Of a stretch of DNA of 64,000 bases, positions 28,750-41,250 are shown one piece after another. Every line of letters begins with the position of its first letter. Within the stretch, counting starts at the first letter, position 1. The notes beneath the pieces are model-generated. The model was not told the origin of the DNA. It saw only the letters and a list, made by a program, of their open reading frames with translations, and did no database searches. Source of the stretch: Xestospongia bergquistia (taxonomy: Eukaryota; Porifera; Demospongiae; Haplosclerida; Petrosiidae); the NCBI GenBank assembly GCA_963965975.1, contig OZ014413.1, positions 9,016,101 through 9,080,100 on the forward strand, given 5' to 3'. A program made the position numbers and the translations under genes.

Positions 28750-29275
28750 CAAGTCTACATGAAATATTAAAAATACACAAAGCTTTGGTCTTCTGAGAAT
28801 AATACAATACTCTTTAAATTTTGGATTACCTTTATTCCATTCCAGTGTCCTTGACATTACTTTACCATCACCATGACAACCATATCTCCCAGCACGAGTC
28901 TCTGCATCAGTTTTATATCGTATTGTCTCTCATACATAAGGAATTAACTTCATACCAACTTCATCGCTATTTTCTGCTGTAGTATACACACATATCACTT
29001 TTATATTTGGGTCTGAATAATTTGGGTTGGTCGACACTTTAGCGGCAGTAGCTCCCAGTTCACCAGATACCACAGCCTGACTTGTTGTCTCCCAGACCTG
29101 ATCTATACAGGAGATGTGTTTGAAGATCAACCATTTGCCTAATGTTGGTACTTTGGTATTGTGGACCATTGACACAAATCCAGTAATTATCAAATATCTC
29201 TGTGGGTTTGGTTAAAGTAGGCGGGTCTTTAATTTGTAACCCATTTTCAACATTTCCAGTGGGAAAAAGCAGCAC
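28750..29275 (-). pseudogene. DUF1917 / C11orf68-like (UPF0696) pseudogene
   Basis: On the minus strand, without introns, the sequence resembles the DUF1917 family: PPTLTKPTEIFDNYW, then after a frame change near 29165 VPTLGKWLIFKHISCIDQVW, SGELGATAAKVSTNP, IKVICVYTTAENSDEVGMKL, and RYKTDAETRAGRYG. A 1-nt frameshift separates the first two parts and a TGA replaces a residue after IPYV (28930). The remaining frame continues to GNPKFKEYCIILRR. Two independent lesions make it nonfunctional. The lack of introns may point to a retrocopy, but the family is often intron-poor. Function of the family is poorly known. Confidence 0.7.
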
Positions 29276-29374
29276 CAGAAAGACAAATTGTAAGTTTAAT
29301 ACAAAGATAAACAGGACTGAAAATAGTTAAATTATGTTCCTATTTTAAATTCCATTTCTTTCTCTTTCAATCAG

Positions 29375-31274
29375 ATAACTCACTTGTACAGAATGGTCCA
29401 CAATATATGGTGGAAAGAAGGCAGTGGCTGCTACTAATGATGGAAGATCAGAATTCAAACGACTTCCATATTATTGTTGTAGGTATGTACATATAATACA
29501 ACTGGTTTGATAATATTGTGTGTCTAGTTTATCTCTTCAGTCATTTGAACATCCTTTTTGTACATCTGATGGAGTAGTGTTTGATTTGATGTAAGTAGTT
29601 ATGAAATGGATGACTGGATGAACAGAGGGATTGAAGGATGGATCCAATGGACAACAGATAGATGAATGGATAAATAGATAGATAGAAAGATGTGGGAAAT
29701 ATAGTGTAGGAGATAGATCGATGGACTTACTTCACATTTGATGTATTACTAGGAACATTGTACCCTATTTAAAGAAGTATGGTCATAATCCTTTAACAGG
29801 AGAGGTAATATATAGTTATTTTTAACCGTTTAGTAATTGATTATATTATTTTAACCAATGGATGCCAAGTCACTCATCAATTTCATAAAAATTCCGAAGG
29901 TATTCCATATTTAATCAATGTGGGTGTGGCTTAATTCACTAATAATATTCATGACAGGTCAATATCATTGTCTAATCACCTTCAAAGTCTTTAATGAAAA
30001 TAGTTCCATTCTTGCTTATATAGCCCAGTGGTAACGTCTATTCTTATGAGGTCTATAAATAGTTTTATTATTACATCATTATGTTACTATTAATGGTACA
30101 TGCTTACTATATTTTTATGCTATTAATATTAGTAACAGAGCTCTGTTTCTATAGGCAATTGACAGATTAAATATTAAAACTAAACACTTTCAAGATCTTT
30201 TAACAAAACAATCTTTTAAAAGAGGTGACAATAACTATACAGGTAATTATTGTAATTACTTTATAATTAGTAGGGTCATCCTTAATTTTAGTACATAGGA
30301 TCCAACTGCACTTGAACAATTTGTTATTTCCAATTGTCATCACATGAAGAACAACTTATTTGCGGATAAAGAAGGTATGAACATTGTACTATATTATAAT
30401 ATTGTGGTCAAGTCTAATAAAAGGATCTTATCATGTAAAAGATTTAAAACAGAAACTGAGATATAAATAGTAGTTATCTCAAACAGAAACTTTACTAAAT
30501 TTGCTATGTAAGAAGAAAAGTACCTTCATAGTAGACTTCCTATTGTGTAGCAATAAGACCTCTTTAGTTAGAGTTGGTCACATCATCTACTATTGTTATA
30601 TCTGTGTTTATAATTATAATATTGTTTAATTTTAACTCTATAGAACTAGAAAGAGCAAGAACAGATCCAACATATTGTTTACTAGTCATTAATCCTGTGG
30701 TTAGAGCCACTTTAGAAGGACTTTATGAAGAATATAAAGCTCCTGTAAGATATCGTTGTGTCCATTGTGAAACCATCTGTCCATTAATCATTTTATTTGT
30801 CATTTATCTAGGAGAAAAAAGAAAAAACCAAGACCAAACTCTAACTGCAAGAAATGCTGTAAGATATTGTTAATTAACCACCTTGTTGCTATGACAACTG
30901 TTGCTACGGTAACCCTATCTCCAGGCTCATTATTCAACAGGAGCTGTGGTACAGTCCTTTACATCTACGATATCTGCTCCAGTAACAGAGAATGAAGCAG
31001 GTAAATAGATCAGCTATATGTGTGGGTGTGTCTCTCTTAGATATACTGGAGCTTGATGTGATTAGATATAGACGAGTTAAAAAGAAAGGTTAGGAAACTA
31101 TACTACCTCATTGAGTTATGTGTGGATCTATTACTAAAATTTATCTGTCTGTTGATTTGTTTACCTATTTTCTGTTAATCCATTTGTCTTATTGCCTTAG
31201 GATATGTCAGAGTCCATACCAATATGGAAGATCTTAATTTAGAGTTACACTGTGACTTAGTTTGTTGTTTATAG
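29375..31274 (+). pseudogene. PPIL2 (U-box cyclophilin) fragment, copy 2, lacking the isomerase domain
   Basis: A longer copy of the PPIL2-like gene. Exons: TEWSTIYGGKKAVAATNDG and EFKRLPYYCC (to 29482), SFEHPFCTSDGVVFDLM, NIVPYLKKYGHNPLTGE, AKSLI...FHKNSEG, FKVFNENSS, AIDRLNIKTKHFQDLL, DPTALEQFVISNCHHMKNNL, ERARTDPTYCLLVINP, AHYSTGAVVQSFTSTISAPV, ELDVIRYRRVKKK, and GYVRVHTNMEDLNLELHCDL, ending VCCL-stop at 31274. It stops exactly where the cyclophilin domain should begin. Lesions differ from copy 1: a 4-nt duplication before TEW, an acceptor AG changed to AA and a 7-nt deletion in the AKSLI exon, and a phase clash at the exon before AHYSTG. Confidence 0.85.
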
Positions 31275-31523
31275 TAAATAAATGACACATCAAAATATTT
31301 GCTTTATTGTGTTAATTTCTTATTACTAATGTAAAATATCAGTCTCATAAAAATTTTCTAAAGTCATTTTCATGAATACTTGCTGTCAACAGAAGTATTA
31401 GTAAGTATAGTACTGTTGACACAAAACTGTTTGTATTGAACATTTTAAGTTTAGAGGGTGTAGGCAATATAAATGTACTATACTAACTACATTATAATAG
31501 TTTGAGTACAATGGTATATCCAG

Positions 31524-31868
31524 AGAAGCATACTGAGTTAGGAGACTATTCAGCACTATATGACATGTGACTTAGTAGGTCAGATGATATGACATGTGAC
31601 TTAGTAGGTCAGATGACTTGCATTTTTTATAATGTGACATCACCTCCTGCATGTATTCAACACATGCAAAGTCTCCACATATTATTATACAAAATTATAA
31701 TAGTATTAACTAATGCATATTAAGTTAGGAAACTATTCAGCACTATGTGACTTAGTAGGTCAGATGACTTGCATTCTTTTATAATGTGACATCACCTCCC
31801 ACATGTATTCAACACATGCAAAGTTTCCACATATTATTATACAAAATTATAATAGCATTAACTAATGC
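31524..31868. repeat. Local tandem duplication, about 170-190 bp, two copies
   Basis: The run from the GAGTTAGGAGACTATTCAGC-like start through ACAAAATTATAATAG is repeated once, the first copy at 31530-31705 and the second at 31722-31868. Only unit 1 has it. Confidence 0.8.
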
Positions 31869-32362
31869 TATGGACTATTATATACTTGATTATTTAAGTG
31901 CTTTGTTAATTTTTATTAAGAACATGCCAGTTGATATCATAACTTGTATCTTTATTTTTATATATATAGTTTCCTGAAATCTACTTTTTTAAGATTAACT
32001 CTTTAATGTTATCAATATCACTGAACTCTATTGTTGAATTGTACAAGAAAAAAGTCTTTACATTTTTAGTTATGAATCACCTTTACTATATCAAATATTT
32101 GGCATAAAGCTACATGTTCTTTCAAGACTCTTCATTGTAGATGTTGCTCTCAGACTTGCACGATATTTATAATTCTTCAAATAAAATATGACTTCCTTTG
32201 TTATTGTTTATTCTCAGTGCAAGATAAATATTGTCATTTTTATAGATAGTACAGTAATACAAAATTGTCCATGAATCAATGTGTTTAAAAAAGATGTGCA
32301 TGATTTAAATATAGTTAAGATAAAGTTATATTGAAAACTGAGTCCATGTTGTTCCTTTCTTA

Positions 32363-32730
32363 TCAGTTATTTTTTATTTGTCCTCCTAACTTTGCAAATA
32401 CTCTGGCTTTGCTCCGTAAACTAGATGTTGTCATTTCAAGTTTAGAAATGGCCTCTTGTCTCTATTGATAAGAAATATCATTAAAAGACTTGTATCAAAA
32501 TACACCATCCCACACAAGACAAAGTACATTGTCATGCATACACAAATTAAAGTATTATAAATGACAATGCATATAAAGGTACATGAAGTTATAATTACAT
32601 CTTGAAGTTTGATATGAATATTCTAGAAAAATTCCTCTTCTTCTTTACTTCTTTCTCTGATCCTTTTATATTTATCAGAATGTCTAATTATTGGTTTACC
32701 ACTAGTCTCAGTACAGTCTGTAGCTGACAT
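32363..32730 (-). pseudogene. Small SNARE-motif-like protein gene, unit 1 copy (premature stop)
   Basis: Exon 1 32599-32730 and exon 2 32363-32461 correspond to the intact unit 2 gene. It begins MSATDCTETSGKPIIRHSD and keeps KYKRIRERSKEEE, but TTC-CAG has become TTC-TAG (stop at 32623-32625), cutting the product to about 35 residues before the coiled region. Exon 2 (RQEAISKLEMTTSSLW) is still open. Either a pseudogene or a short peptide gene. Confidence 0.6.
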
Positions 32731-33635
32731 GATTGTAGGTTAAGAAAAGGTAGTAGTTTCACTCTCTTTCTTGAAATCTCTGAAGTCGTCTGGAGTGGGC
32801 AAACACGACCCGGATAAGGTAATATTCTTCTGTTTTTAAAATATATACTTCGTTAGCTAAGTGAATTACTGAATATTTAAAAGTAATGCTTATGTTATTA
32901 GCATTAGTTGCCCGACACTTCCTGCTTCCCCGGGAACTTGCTAATTATCGTCTCTCGTTCTTTTGCCATTACTGTACTATTATATATATATATCCTGTGG
33001 TATTGTTACTATTGCTTACCAAATAACAGTGTATGAAGAGATGTTTTGTTGTCTGCTATAGTGTGATGGTACACTGCATGAGGTACATACTTAGCCCAAA
33101 ACATTTGTTTAGTAACTTTTCTCTGAAATCCTTGAAATCTACTTGTAATGATGATAAATTTGACCAAGCTCTGCCATATTTGCTTTTAATTAATCTGTTG
33201 ACACAAAACTGTTTGTATTGAACATTTTAAGTTTAGAGAATGTAGGCAATATTTTGGCTAACCTGAGGTTATAATATCATCTTATACCATACATACATCC
33301 CTTGTATTAATGTCAAATTACTATAAAATATCATTGTCTCTTTTTTTATGTTACAGCAAATAATAATAATAATAAAAGGACATTAGATTGGTGTTTTATA
33401 TGTGATTTTGTTAATTGTGTTATTCAGTTTTAAATTTTAAATCTTTTAAAATTGATTTTTTTGGTATTAATTAAGTATAGCTACTAGCTACACAAATTGT
33501 TTAGTATACAATTCACTCTATACAAAAAAGTTCCACTGTAGTATTTATTGCTGTGACAATCATTGAGTGAAGCATATACTGTAAATAGGATACTAATAAA
33601 CACATAAAAGAGGTCAGTTTGCCACAATCATTAGA

Positions 33636-34499
33636 TTAATAACGATGAAGCAAAACAATTTGTGAACAGAGGCTCTCTTCAAGACCACAATCTGGTAGGA
33701 CATAGTTCTCATGTGATCTTTGTGTACCAAGTTCTCTTAAATTATTAACACTAGCAAGTAACTGATCTAATCTCCAGAGACCAAGATGACGACTCTTGCC
33801 ATGTCTTGCAAACACATGAACATTGTTACATTTCATTAGAATGTCAACTAATGATAGAAATTGTATTGAAGTTTTTAATTTATCACTAGGTGGTAATAGA
33901 TAGTGCTTCGGATATGAGGACACTTCATTGCAATATGAAATCAACTCTTTTAATATTGGTAAATCTTTTTTTAGAGGAAAGGTTACCCCTACAACTAAAC
34001 ACCAGTGGGCATAGTGTCCAGAACCCAAGCAAGGGGTATGATCTTTATCACAGTCATAAGGGATCAATATAGGACAATAAGAGATAATCCAGTCAAGTAA
34101 CATATTTGGAGTAACCTCTGTACTTAAAATAACATCTCCTTTACAAGATAGTGTTTCTTTTGCTATTGAAAGTAAGTGACGTGAGGATAATACTTCACCT
34201 TGTTTGGTATAACCTCTACTTTGTGAATAGGTTAACAATTGTAATGGCTCTGCATTTGTTCTTATACTACCATTCATTAGTTCATCAGCCATTGTCACTG
34301 CTACTAAGCCACACATTGGACGACCACGTTGAAGAACAGGGCGAACGTTGTTGATACATGTAATATAGGTAACAGTTTCGTCATATGTGTAGTTTTTCTC
34401 GATAAAAGTCCTTTGAACTAGATCAGAAACTTCCGAGATTAGAGGAAGAGGTTCACTAATGATAGGATCATTCTCCTTTGAGACTGTTGTTGAAGACAT
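33636..34499 (-). CDS. ACTMAP: Actin maturation protease ACTMAP (C19orf54-like), unit 1 copy
   Basis: Intronless, 287 aa. The family is a papain-fold cysteine protease that removes the acetylated N-terminal residue of newly made actin. Family landmarks are in order: QRGRPMCGLVAV with the presumed catalytic Cys at residue 63 and oxyanion Gln at 58; RGYTKQGEVLS; LIPYDCDKDHTPC; GHYAHWCLVVGV with presumed catalytic His at 165; HGKSRHLGLWRLDQL; and CGLEESLCSQIVLL at the C-terminus. It has no signal peptide, consistent with a cytosolic enzyme. It is head-to-head with the SHQ1 5' exons, 76 bp apart. The unit 2 copy (41835-42698) has the same length with only scattered substitutions (R60H, K180N, F216I and a few others), so both appear functional. 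Confidence 0.88.
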   Translation of the reverse strand: MSSTTVSKENDPIISEPLPLISEVSDLVQRTFIEKNYTYDETVTYITCINNVRPVLQRGRPMCGLVAVTMADELMNGSIRTNAEPLQLLTYSQSRGYTKQGEVLSSRHLLSIAKETLSCKGDVILSTEVTPNMLLDWIISYCPILIPYDCDKDHTPCLGSGHYAHWCLVVGVTFPLKKDLPILKELISYCNEVSSYPKHYLLPPSDKLKTSIQFLSLVDILMKCNNVHVFARHGKSRHLGLWRLDQLLASVNNLRELGTQRSHENYVLPDCGLEESLCSQIVLLHRY

Positions 34500-34575
34500 T
34501 CATACATACCACGCCTACATTATAATTGCCACACCTCTCTTGTTGTATCCACATGTTACTTTTTAGCTTTTTACA
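34500..34575. promoter_or_regulatory. Bidirectional promoter between ACTMAP and SHQ1 exon 1, unit 1
   Basis: Only 76 bp separates the two start codons. The interval has CCACGCC and CCACACC elements (CACCC/GT-box type) and no TATA box, and is nearly identical in unit 2, including both start codons. Confidence 0.6.
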
Positions 34576-36236
34576 ATGCTAACTTCTTCATTTGAAGCTA
34601 AGCAAGATGCAGACTTTGTTATCTTGACGATAAGAGTACCATACATTAAGGTATGATATTCATATAATAATAATACTCGGTGTACCATACATTATCATTG
34701 TAGATTTCTGAGGCTGAGATTGATATTAATGGAAAAGATTTCAAATTTCATTGTCATCCATATTTCCTGTGGTAAGTATCAATGATATAGTAATGTATTG
34801 ACTCAGTTGTTAAAAATGGAATTTAATATAATGACCAAAGTTAGATATGTTGATAATTGTGGGAGGAGTTTCAAGCCCAACACACTTGTCATGTCAATTG
34901 ACAGTGTTGTATGACATACTACAACATTTTATTATGTGTTAATTAATTATTATTAATTAGTTATTAATGGTTAAAAGAAATTGTTGAACATAATACAAAC
35001 TTTTTAAAAGTTTCTTCCAACATGTAGAGGACTAATAGAAAGACAAAGAAGCCACTATGTATGCAAGATATACCATAGATTGGGAAAGTTTCGTTGTCAA
35101 AAAAAAGTTTGAATGTTGGACGATGTACAAAAATTAATCACACTAAAATTATTACACATTGAAATATTTACGCTGTGTATTGTACATGTTGCGTGGTCAT
35201 GTAGGAAGTGTTTGAAGAGAGTGTAGATATGACTAAGATGGCTTTTTAAAGATATCTGAAACTTATCAGTGATCCAAAAGGTTCTATCATCCTCTATACA
35301 GCCACAGGCAATTGCTCAGCCAAATGATAAAGTTAGGAAGGCCATGACAGTGTGTTGAGAAAATGTGGACCTTATCAGCTGTCATCATGGTGTTACTGCA
35401 GCCTTGTATTTCTTTTTTAGAGTTATATACATGATAGCCTCGAATAAAATAATGTATGCCACACTCTTTTATATTGTTCAGTGTTGCACATTGGAAAATT
35501 TAAGGGTTAATCAATTTTGTCCATGACTTTTGTGTTCAGAATTTTTTTAACATTAATTTTTTACACGAAACTTTTGCAACACAAAATTTAAATGTAATTA
35601 TAATTAACTGCCCACAAACAACATTATTTGTAGGTAGTCATTATTAATGACTCATTAATTATATTTACATACATTGTTTATAGAGTTTGAGGGTGTGTTT
35701 TTTTATGAATATATTATAAACATGTATTGGTGTAGTACCTGACACACCCACACATTAATTATAAAGTATATTACATTAATACAATTTAACACCATTTAAC
35801 ACTGATTATAATATTATGGTATAATTATATTTTAAACATGTACAAAGTATTGGTTTGTTGCCTGACACACACTACATTAAGTTATTATATAATATATAAT
35901 TATTAATAGAGACTAATGAAACTGATTATGCTTTAGAAATAACCATGCTTATCCTGTTATTGTTATTATTGGTTGATGTAGGCTGCATTCTTATTAATAA
36001 TAGTTTATCTTTCAAGGATATGTTTTGTCTGCCACTTTATTGAGTTTATTGAATATGAATTAACAACTCTAGTATGCAAACAGTTCATTAAAACTATTTA
36101 ATATATCACTAGTACAATAATTTATTTAATGATCATAAAAGTAAAAAGATCATTATACTTTATTTCCATAGGCTACAGTTTTCTGGAGAAGTGACTGAAG
36201 ATGGCACAGAGAAGGCACAATATGATGTCGACTCAG
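34576..36236 (+). CDS. SHQ1: SHQ1 exons 1-3, unit 1 copy (5' part only)
   Basis: Exons 34576-34650, 34704-34771 and 36172-36236 encode the N-terminal CS-like domain of SHQ1: MLTSSFEAKQDADFVILTIR, ISEAEIDINGKDFKFHCHPY, LQFSGEVTEDGTEKAQYDVD. All three are open with good splice sites and the same phases as the unit 2 copy. No exon 4 follows within unit 1, so it is either a truncated duplicate or an alternative first part splicing to the remaining exons at 58269. SHQ1 is the assembly chaperone that holds dyskerin before H/ACA RNP formation. Unit 1 reads MLTSSFEAKQD where unit 2 reads MLTPSFEAKQN; the Pro form looks closer to the family. Confidence 0.8.
35105..35600. repeat. Dispersed repeat, copy 2 (in SHQ1 intron 2, unit 1)
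   Basis: Homologous to 22979-23330 and 43310-43870. It starts at GTTGGACGATGTACAAAAAT and ends near TTTTTTACACGAAACTTTTG. Noncoding as far as can be seen. Confidence 0.6.
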
Positions 36237-38234
36237 GTAGGTTCTTTGTATCCTCTCAATAGTTATAAGACACGATTGTAAATGATGTTTCAGTAACATC
36301 ATGTGTACATAATATCTGAATGTTAGTATACAGATGGTTTTGGAGCCATTTAAATAAGCCACTTGTATTGCAATCAATGGTAAAATATAATATTTTTTCA
36401 ATATGGATAATTATACATGGGGTAATGTCAGCAATAAAGTTACCTTTATATTCTATGTACATGTTATATAATGTAATTTTTAAATATCTCTCTGCTGGTA
36501 TGCTTTGATGTGGCTAAGTTCTGCTGATATTCTTAGAGGTAACTAAATAAGCAATGAAAGTCTATTAAAAGGCACTAAATAGATTATCATCATTCCTACA
36601 TTAGTTGCTAAATATAAAACAAAAATTTTATATAAAGAACTATTACTCAAGCTCTAAGGATATCTTCATAGTCATTGTACTTATTGCTCAGTCATTGAAC
36701 ATTTTAAGATATTTTATGTAGACGTTGTTACTAAATACTAGTAATTGTTGACGTACATATATTACTTATATTACTACATTGATAATTGAATAGTGGAGTG
36801 TTTGTACATCTCTCAGAACTGACAGAAGACAGTACATCAGAGAAAAGACAGTTGCTAATCATTTGAATGACATTCTATGAAAACAAATACTAATTTACAC
36901 AGTCTAATGTTGAATCAGCAATAGATTTGTTAATTTGTTTTAAATAGTGTTAAGCCTTTGTGTTATTATGTCATCTCACCTTTTTAACAATATTGTTTTG
37001 TTATTATCCAAATGAGGCCTTGCTCTATCATGTATACTTAAGTTGCTTCACTTATTAGTTGTTCCTGACATTCAGTTTGTTATACACTTTTAAAAAGTGT
37101 CTTAGTTATATGCACTTTCAAACAATGTCCAAGAATTACACATACATTTATTGATAGTGCATTACAGACATTACAGTCTCTTGGAATCACTTCTATTATT
37201 AGCAATATATATTGTATTAAATATTGAAGGCGATTAAGAGTTATTTATTAACAGTTTTATCTGCAGTAGACACAGCCTTGTCTTTATGAACTAAAACATT
37301 TACTACAAAAGATTCACTAACCAATCAATTTTTGGAATACTATCAATAACAAATATGTGTAAATTACTCATTTGGTTCATGTATCTTGTACAATTATAAA
37401 CCAACTATTTCTTGACTGAGTAAGTATGGCAACAGAGTATGATTTTGGTATTTCATATTTTAATTAACATATGTTATAAATTGGTTGGCAAAGACAATTA
37501 TTATTTTTTAACATATTTTTGTTTTCCTTAACTGAGACCTTTGTTACTGATTAAATTCTCCAACGTTGTAATAAGTTGTATAATAATGTATTTTTTTGAT
37601 AAGATGAAATTTTTTTTTCAGTCAACAAGAATGTTTCACTATGTATTAAAATTAACTACCAGCAAATTTTGTTTAGTTAGGGTTAAAAATACTGTAGTAT
37701 TAACTTGTTTGGGGAGAAGTTAATACTATAACAACACCTTGACAAAATCTTAATCTATTACATTATTACAGTATACACCATACAATTATATAAATTCAAA
37801 AACTACATCAAAGTTAAGCAATTAAATAGTTTATAGTCTTCTATTAGTATAGAAGTGTACTTTGTTCTTTTATAGCTTGAACTTTGAACCTTTGTAATTC
37901 CCCTAAAGTCTCTTATAATATTTCTTTCTACTAAAATGTGGGGTTTTCACCATGTCTTGTTTTGGCTAGTAGATCAGTTATATTTACAATATCAAATTCT
38001 GAATCAGTGTTACATCATCTGGGTCATAGCATAGTCAACTCATATAATATACCATGATGCAAGGTGGGAAAGCCCATTGTCCACCTATATCCTCATGTGA
38101 CAGCCTTCATTTGAAGTGGGGCTTTAAATGCAAAATACAGATATAACAAATAGCATATCAGATTGAATCAAATTAAATTAGTTAATTGTAGATAACATTT
38201 GTGAAAAATTAATTAATATAAAGAATGTTTAATA
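36237..38234. other. Spacer after SHQ1 exon 3, unit 1
   Basis: About 2 kb of AT-rich DNA. No SHQ1 exon 4 and no other reading frame could be supported. Unit 2 has a shorter version (44363-45600) with deletions relative to this one. Confidence 0.5.
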
Positions 38235-38989
38235 TTAATGATGTCCTTGTTGCTTTTGACGTATTTGTCTACTCAACTTTTCAAAACCATCTGCTTCCCC
38301 TTCTATAGTCTCTGATCTCTTTTGAAGTTCAGTAAGTTTCTCTTCTCTCTATCAATTAAGAAAATACAGAGATATTTTTAATATACAAAGAGACAAGAGA
38401 AATTACATGACAAATACTAGTTCAGAAAAGGATGCTATTCACAAAACATTACCATGTATTTGGCATAGAAGCTTTGTTTATAGAACTTAAGTACATATAT
38501 GGCAAGCCAGCTTAAAGGCAACACACACTTGCTGTTAGAAACTATAATGCATTCTCAGAAAATCAATTCCAGTTGGCAATTGCTATGTAGAATAAGGGGT
38601 GACTATCCCTCAATTTCTTGGATAAGCCTTTGACTGAGATATGATATATAAGGGATGCATGTGATATATGGACAATATGACAAGTAGAAATATACTTCTT
38701 GAAAACGACGTTGATGGCTCTCTAATATAGGGTTTTCCCCCTCTTTTCTTTCTCTAATCCTGTGATATTTATCAGAACGTCGACTAGTGTCTTCTCTATC
38801 TCCTATTGGCTGACCTGCACCAACTGTAACTCGTCTATCTACTGAAGGACTTTGTTTCTGCCTAACAACCTGCGTATCTACTGGTGTAGGTCGTTGTCTA
38901 CCTAATAGGGGTGACGTTTCTTCATCATCTTGAGATTTTGAAAAGATAGAACGAAAGCAACTAGTCAAACAGCGCAGACAATTTCCCAT
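38235..38989 (-). CDS. R-SNARE-like protein with N-terminal MGNC lipidation motif, unit 1 copy (135 aa)
   Basis: Exon 1 38696-38989 and exon 2 38235-38348, phase 0, give 135 aa. It starts MGNCLRCLTSCF: Gly2 for N-myristoylation with Cys4, 7 and 11 available for palmitoylation. A polar linker follows (DDEETSPLL, VDRRVTVGAGQP), then RRSDKYHRIRERKE. Exon 2 opens with Arg and reads REEKLTELQKRSETIEGEAD and then GFEKLSRQIRQKQQ. This aligns without gaps to the second half of R-SNARE motifs of the synaptobrevin/tomosyn type (pattern ER-x-x-KL-x-EL, R, A-x-x-F), with the exon boundary at the presumed zero-layer Arg. There is no C-terminal TM helix, so the membrane anchor would be the lipidated N-terminus. 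SNARE assignment is inference; any small coiled-coil is the alternative. Confidence 0.6.
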
Positions 38990-40490
38990 GTTGACATGAA
39001 CTTGAACTGCAAGTCGAATGAGCTATATAGCAGGTTTCCATGGGAGTGGCTTATATGACTCCCACGCCTATTTTCGCCCCTCCTATTAGTGAGTGGGCGG
39101 CTAGTCAGGATTAGATTTATAAGAAAAAGATGATGTGTAAAAGACGAGTTACAAGTCGAATGTGAACACACTTGTGCATCAAGTGTTTTGTTGAAGATTA
39201 AACCATATCTCAGAACCTTGGTACTCATTTTAACGTTGATGCTACACGTACATCAATTTTAGATCTACCTCACATCTTATCACATAGCAACATCTTTCTT
39301 GAGAATGTAGACAAGAAAACACACTATTGTCCACAATAGCTCCATCAATACTAAATACAGTCACAATCTTTATCCTCAACTGTATGTCCACAGAAGTATG
39401 TTTGTGAAGACCAAAGATTCTGGTTTGTTATGTATATTCTTGTTGTTGTTTACAATTGACTTACTATAAAATGAATGCCAATTTTGTATCTTCAATTTTA
39501 TGATATATAGAAGTGACTTGTGTCTATATCACTAATGCTATATGACATTGTTTTCTTAAGGTAAGTGCTTTAGAAATACTTATATGATGTTGACTGTTTT
39601 GTTGTCTGTTTAGTTTGTCTTGGTAGTACTATAAATGGATAGTAAAAGTCATAGTGGTTGTCTGAGAAGCTATACTATGCAAGGCATAACAATTTTCTAA
39701 AGTCATTATCATGAATACTTGCTGTCAACAGAAGTATTAGTAAATACAGGTTCAGCCATATCAATGTACTATACTAACTACATTATAATCGTTTGATAGT
39801 ACAACGGTATATCCAGAGAAGCATATTAAGTTAGGAAACAATGTCACATATTCAGCACTATATGACACGTGACTTATTAGGTAGATGACTTGCATTCTTT
39901 TATAATGTGACATCACCTCCCACATGTATTCAACACATGCAAAGTTTCCACATATTATTATACAAAATTATAATAGCATTAACTAATGCTATGGACTATT
40001 ATATACTTGATTATTTAAGTGCTTTGTTAATTTTTATTAAGAACATGCTAGTTGATATCATAACTTGTATCTTTATTTTTATATATATAGTTTCCTGAAA
40101 TCTACTTTTTGTATATATAAGATTAACTCTTTAATGTTATCAATATCACTGAACTCTATTGTTGAATTGTACAAGAAAAAAGTCTTTACATTTTTAGTTA
40201 TGAATCACCTTTACTATATCAAACATTTGGCATAAAGCTACATGTACTTTCAAGACTCTTCATTGTATATGTTGCTCTCAGACTTGCACGATATTTATAA
40301 TTCTTCGAATAAAATATGACTTCCTTTGTTATTGTTTATTCTCAGTGCAAGATAAATATTGTCATTTTTATAGATAGTACAGTAATACAAAATTGTCCAT
40401 GAATCAATGTGTGTAAAAAAGATGTGCATGATTTAAATATAGTAAAGTTAAAGTTATTTTGAAAACCGAGTCCATGTTGTTCCTTTCTTA
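38990..40490. other. Spacer between units 1 and 2
   Basis: Contains the upstream region of the MGNC gene and the start of unit 2 (39689). 39907-40098 resembles 31786-31977 and is a noncoding repeat of the array. No gene seen. Confidence 0.5.
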
Positions 40491-40873
40491 TCAGTTATTT
40501 TTTATTTGTCCTCCTAACTTTGCAAATACTCTGGCTTTGCTCCATAAACTAGATGTTGTCATTTCAAGTTTAGAAATGGCCTCTTGTCTCTATTGATAAG
40601 AAATATCATTAAAAGACTTGTATCAATATACACCATCCCACACAAGACAAAGTACATTGTCATGCATACACAAATAAAAGAATTATAAATGATAATGCAT
40701 ATAAAGGCAAATGAAGTTATAATTACATCTTGAAGTTTTGTATGAATATTCTGGAAAAGTTGCTCTTCTTCTTTACTCCTTTCTCTGATTCTTTTATATT
40801 TATCAGAACGTCGAGCTTGTCTAATTATTGGTTTACCACTAGTACTAGTCTCAGTACAGTCTGTAGCTGACAT
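40491..40873 (-). CDS. Small SNARE-motif-like protein, unit 2 copy (81 aa)
   Basis: Exon 1 40727-40873 (start ATG, donor GAT/GTAATT) and exon 2 40491-40589, phase 0, give 81 aa. Exon 1 carries MSATDCTETSTSGKPIIRQA and SDKYKRIRERSKEEEQLFQN, sharing the SDKYxRIRER box with the MGNC proteins. Exon 2 starts with Arg, as in those proteins, and reads RQEAISKLEMTTSSLWSKAR then VFAKLGGQIKNN. The parallel exon structure suggests a common origin, with this version lacking the N-terminal lipidation module. No signal peptide or TM. Predicted soluble helical coiled-coil peptide; a regulator of SNARE pairing is conceivable but not shown. Confidence 0.6.
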
Positions 40874-41119
40874 GATTGTAGGTTAAGAAAAGGTAGTAGT
40901 TTCACTCTCTTTCTTGAAATTTCTGAAGTCGTCTGGAGTGGGCAAACACGACCTGGATAAGGTAATATTCTTCTGTTTTTAAAATATATACTTCGTTAGC
41001 TAAGTGAATTACTGAATATTAATTTTTATTAATGTTTATGTCAGCATTAATTGCCCGTCCCTTCCTGCTTCCCCGGGAACTTGCTAATTATCATCTCTCG
41101 TTCTTTGCCATTACTGTAC

Positions 41120-41122
<3 letters not shown>

Positions 41123-41157
<35 letters not shown>
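41123..41157. repeat. (TA)n microsatellite
   Basis: About 17 TA units; the corresponding site in unit 1 (32980-32992) has only a few, so it expanded in unit 2. Confidence 0.9.
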
Positions 41158-41159
<2 letters not shown>

Positions 41160-41250
41160 TGTGGTATTGTTACTATACTGCTTACCAAATAACAGTGTAT
41201 AAAGAGATGTTTTGTTGTACACTATAGTGTGACTGCACACTGCAAATATA

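Noticed and set aside
31786-40098. 63-residue + strand frames repeated at 31786 and 39907
   Set aside because: They lie in noncoding array sequence. The conservation is explained by the recent duplication, and unit 3 does not preserve the frame.
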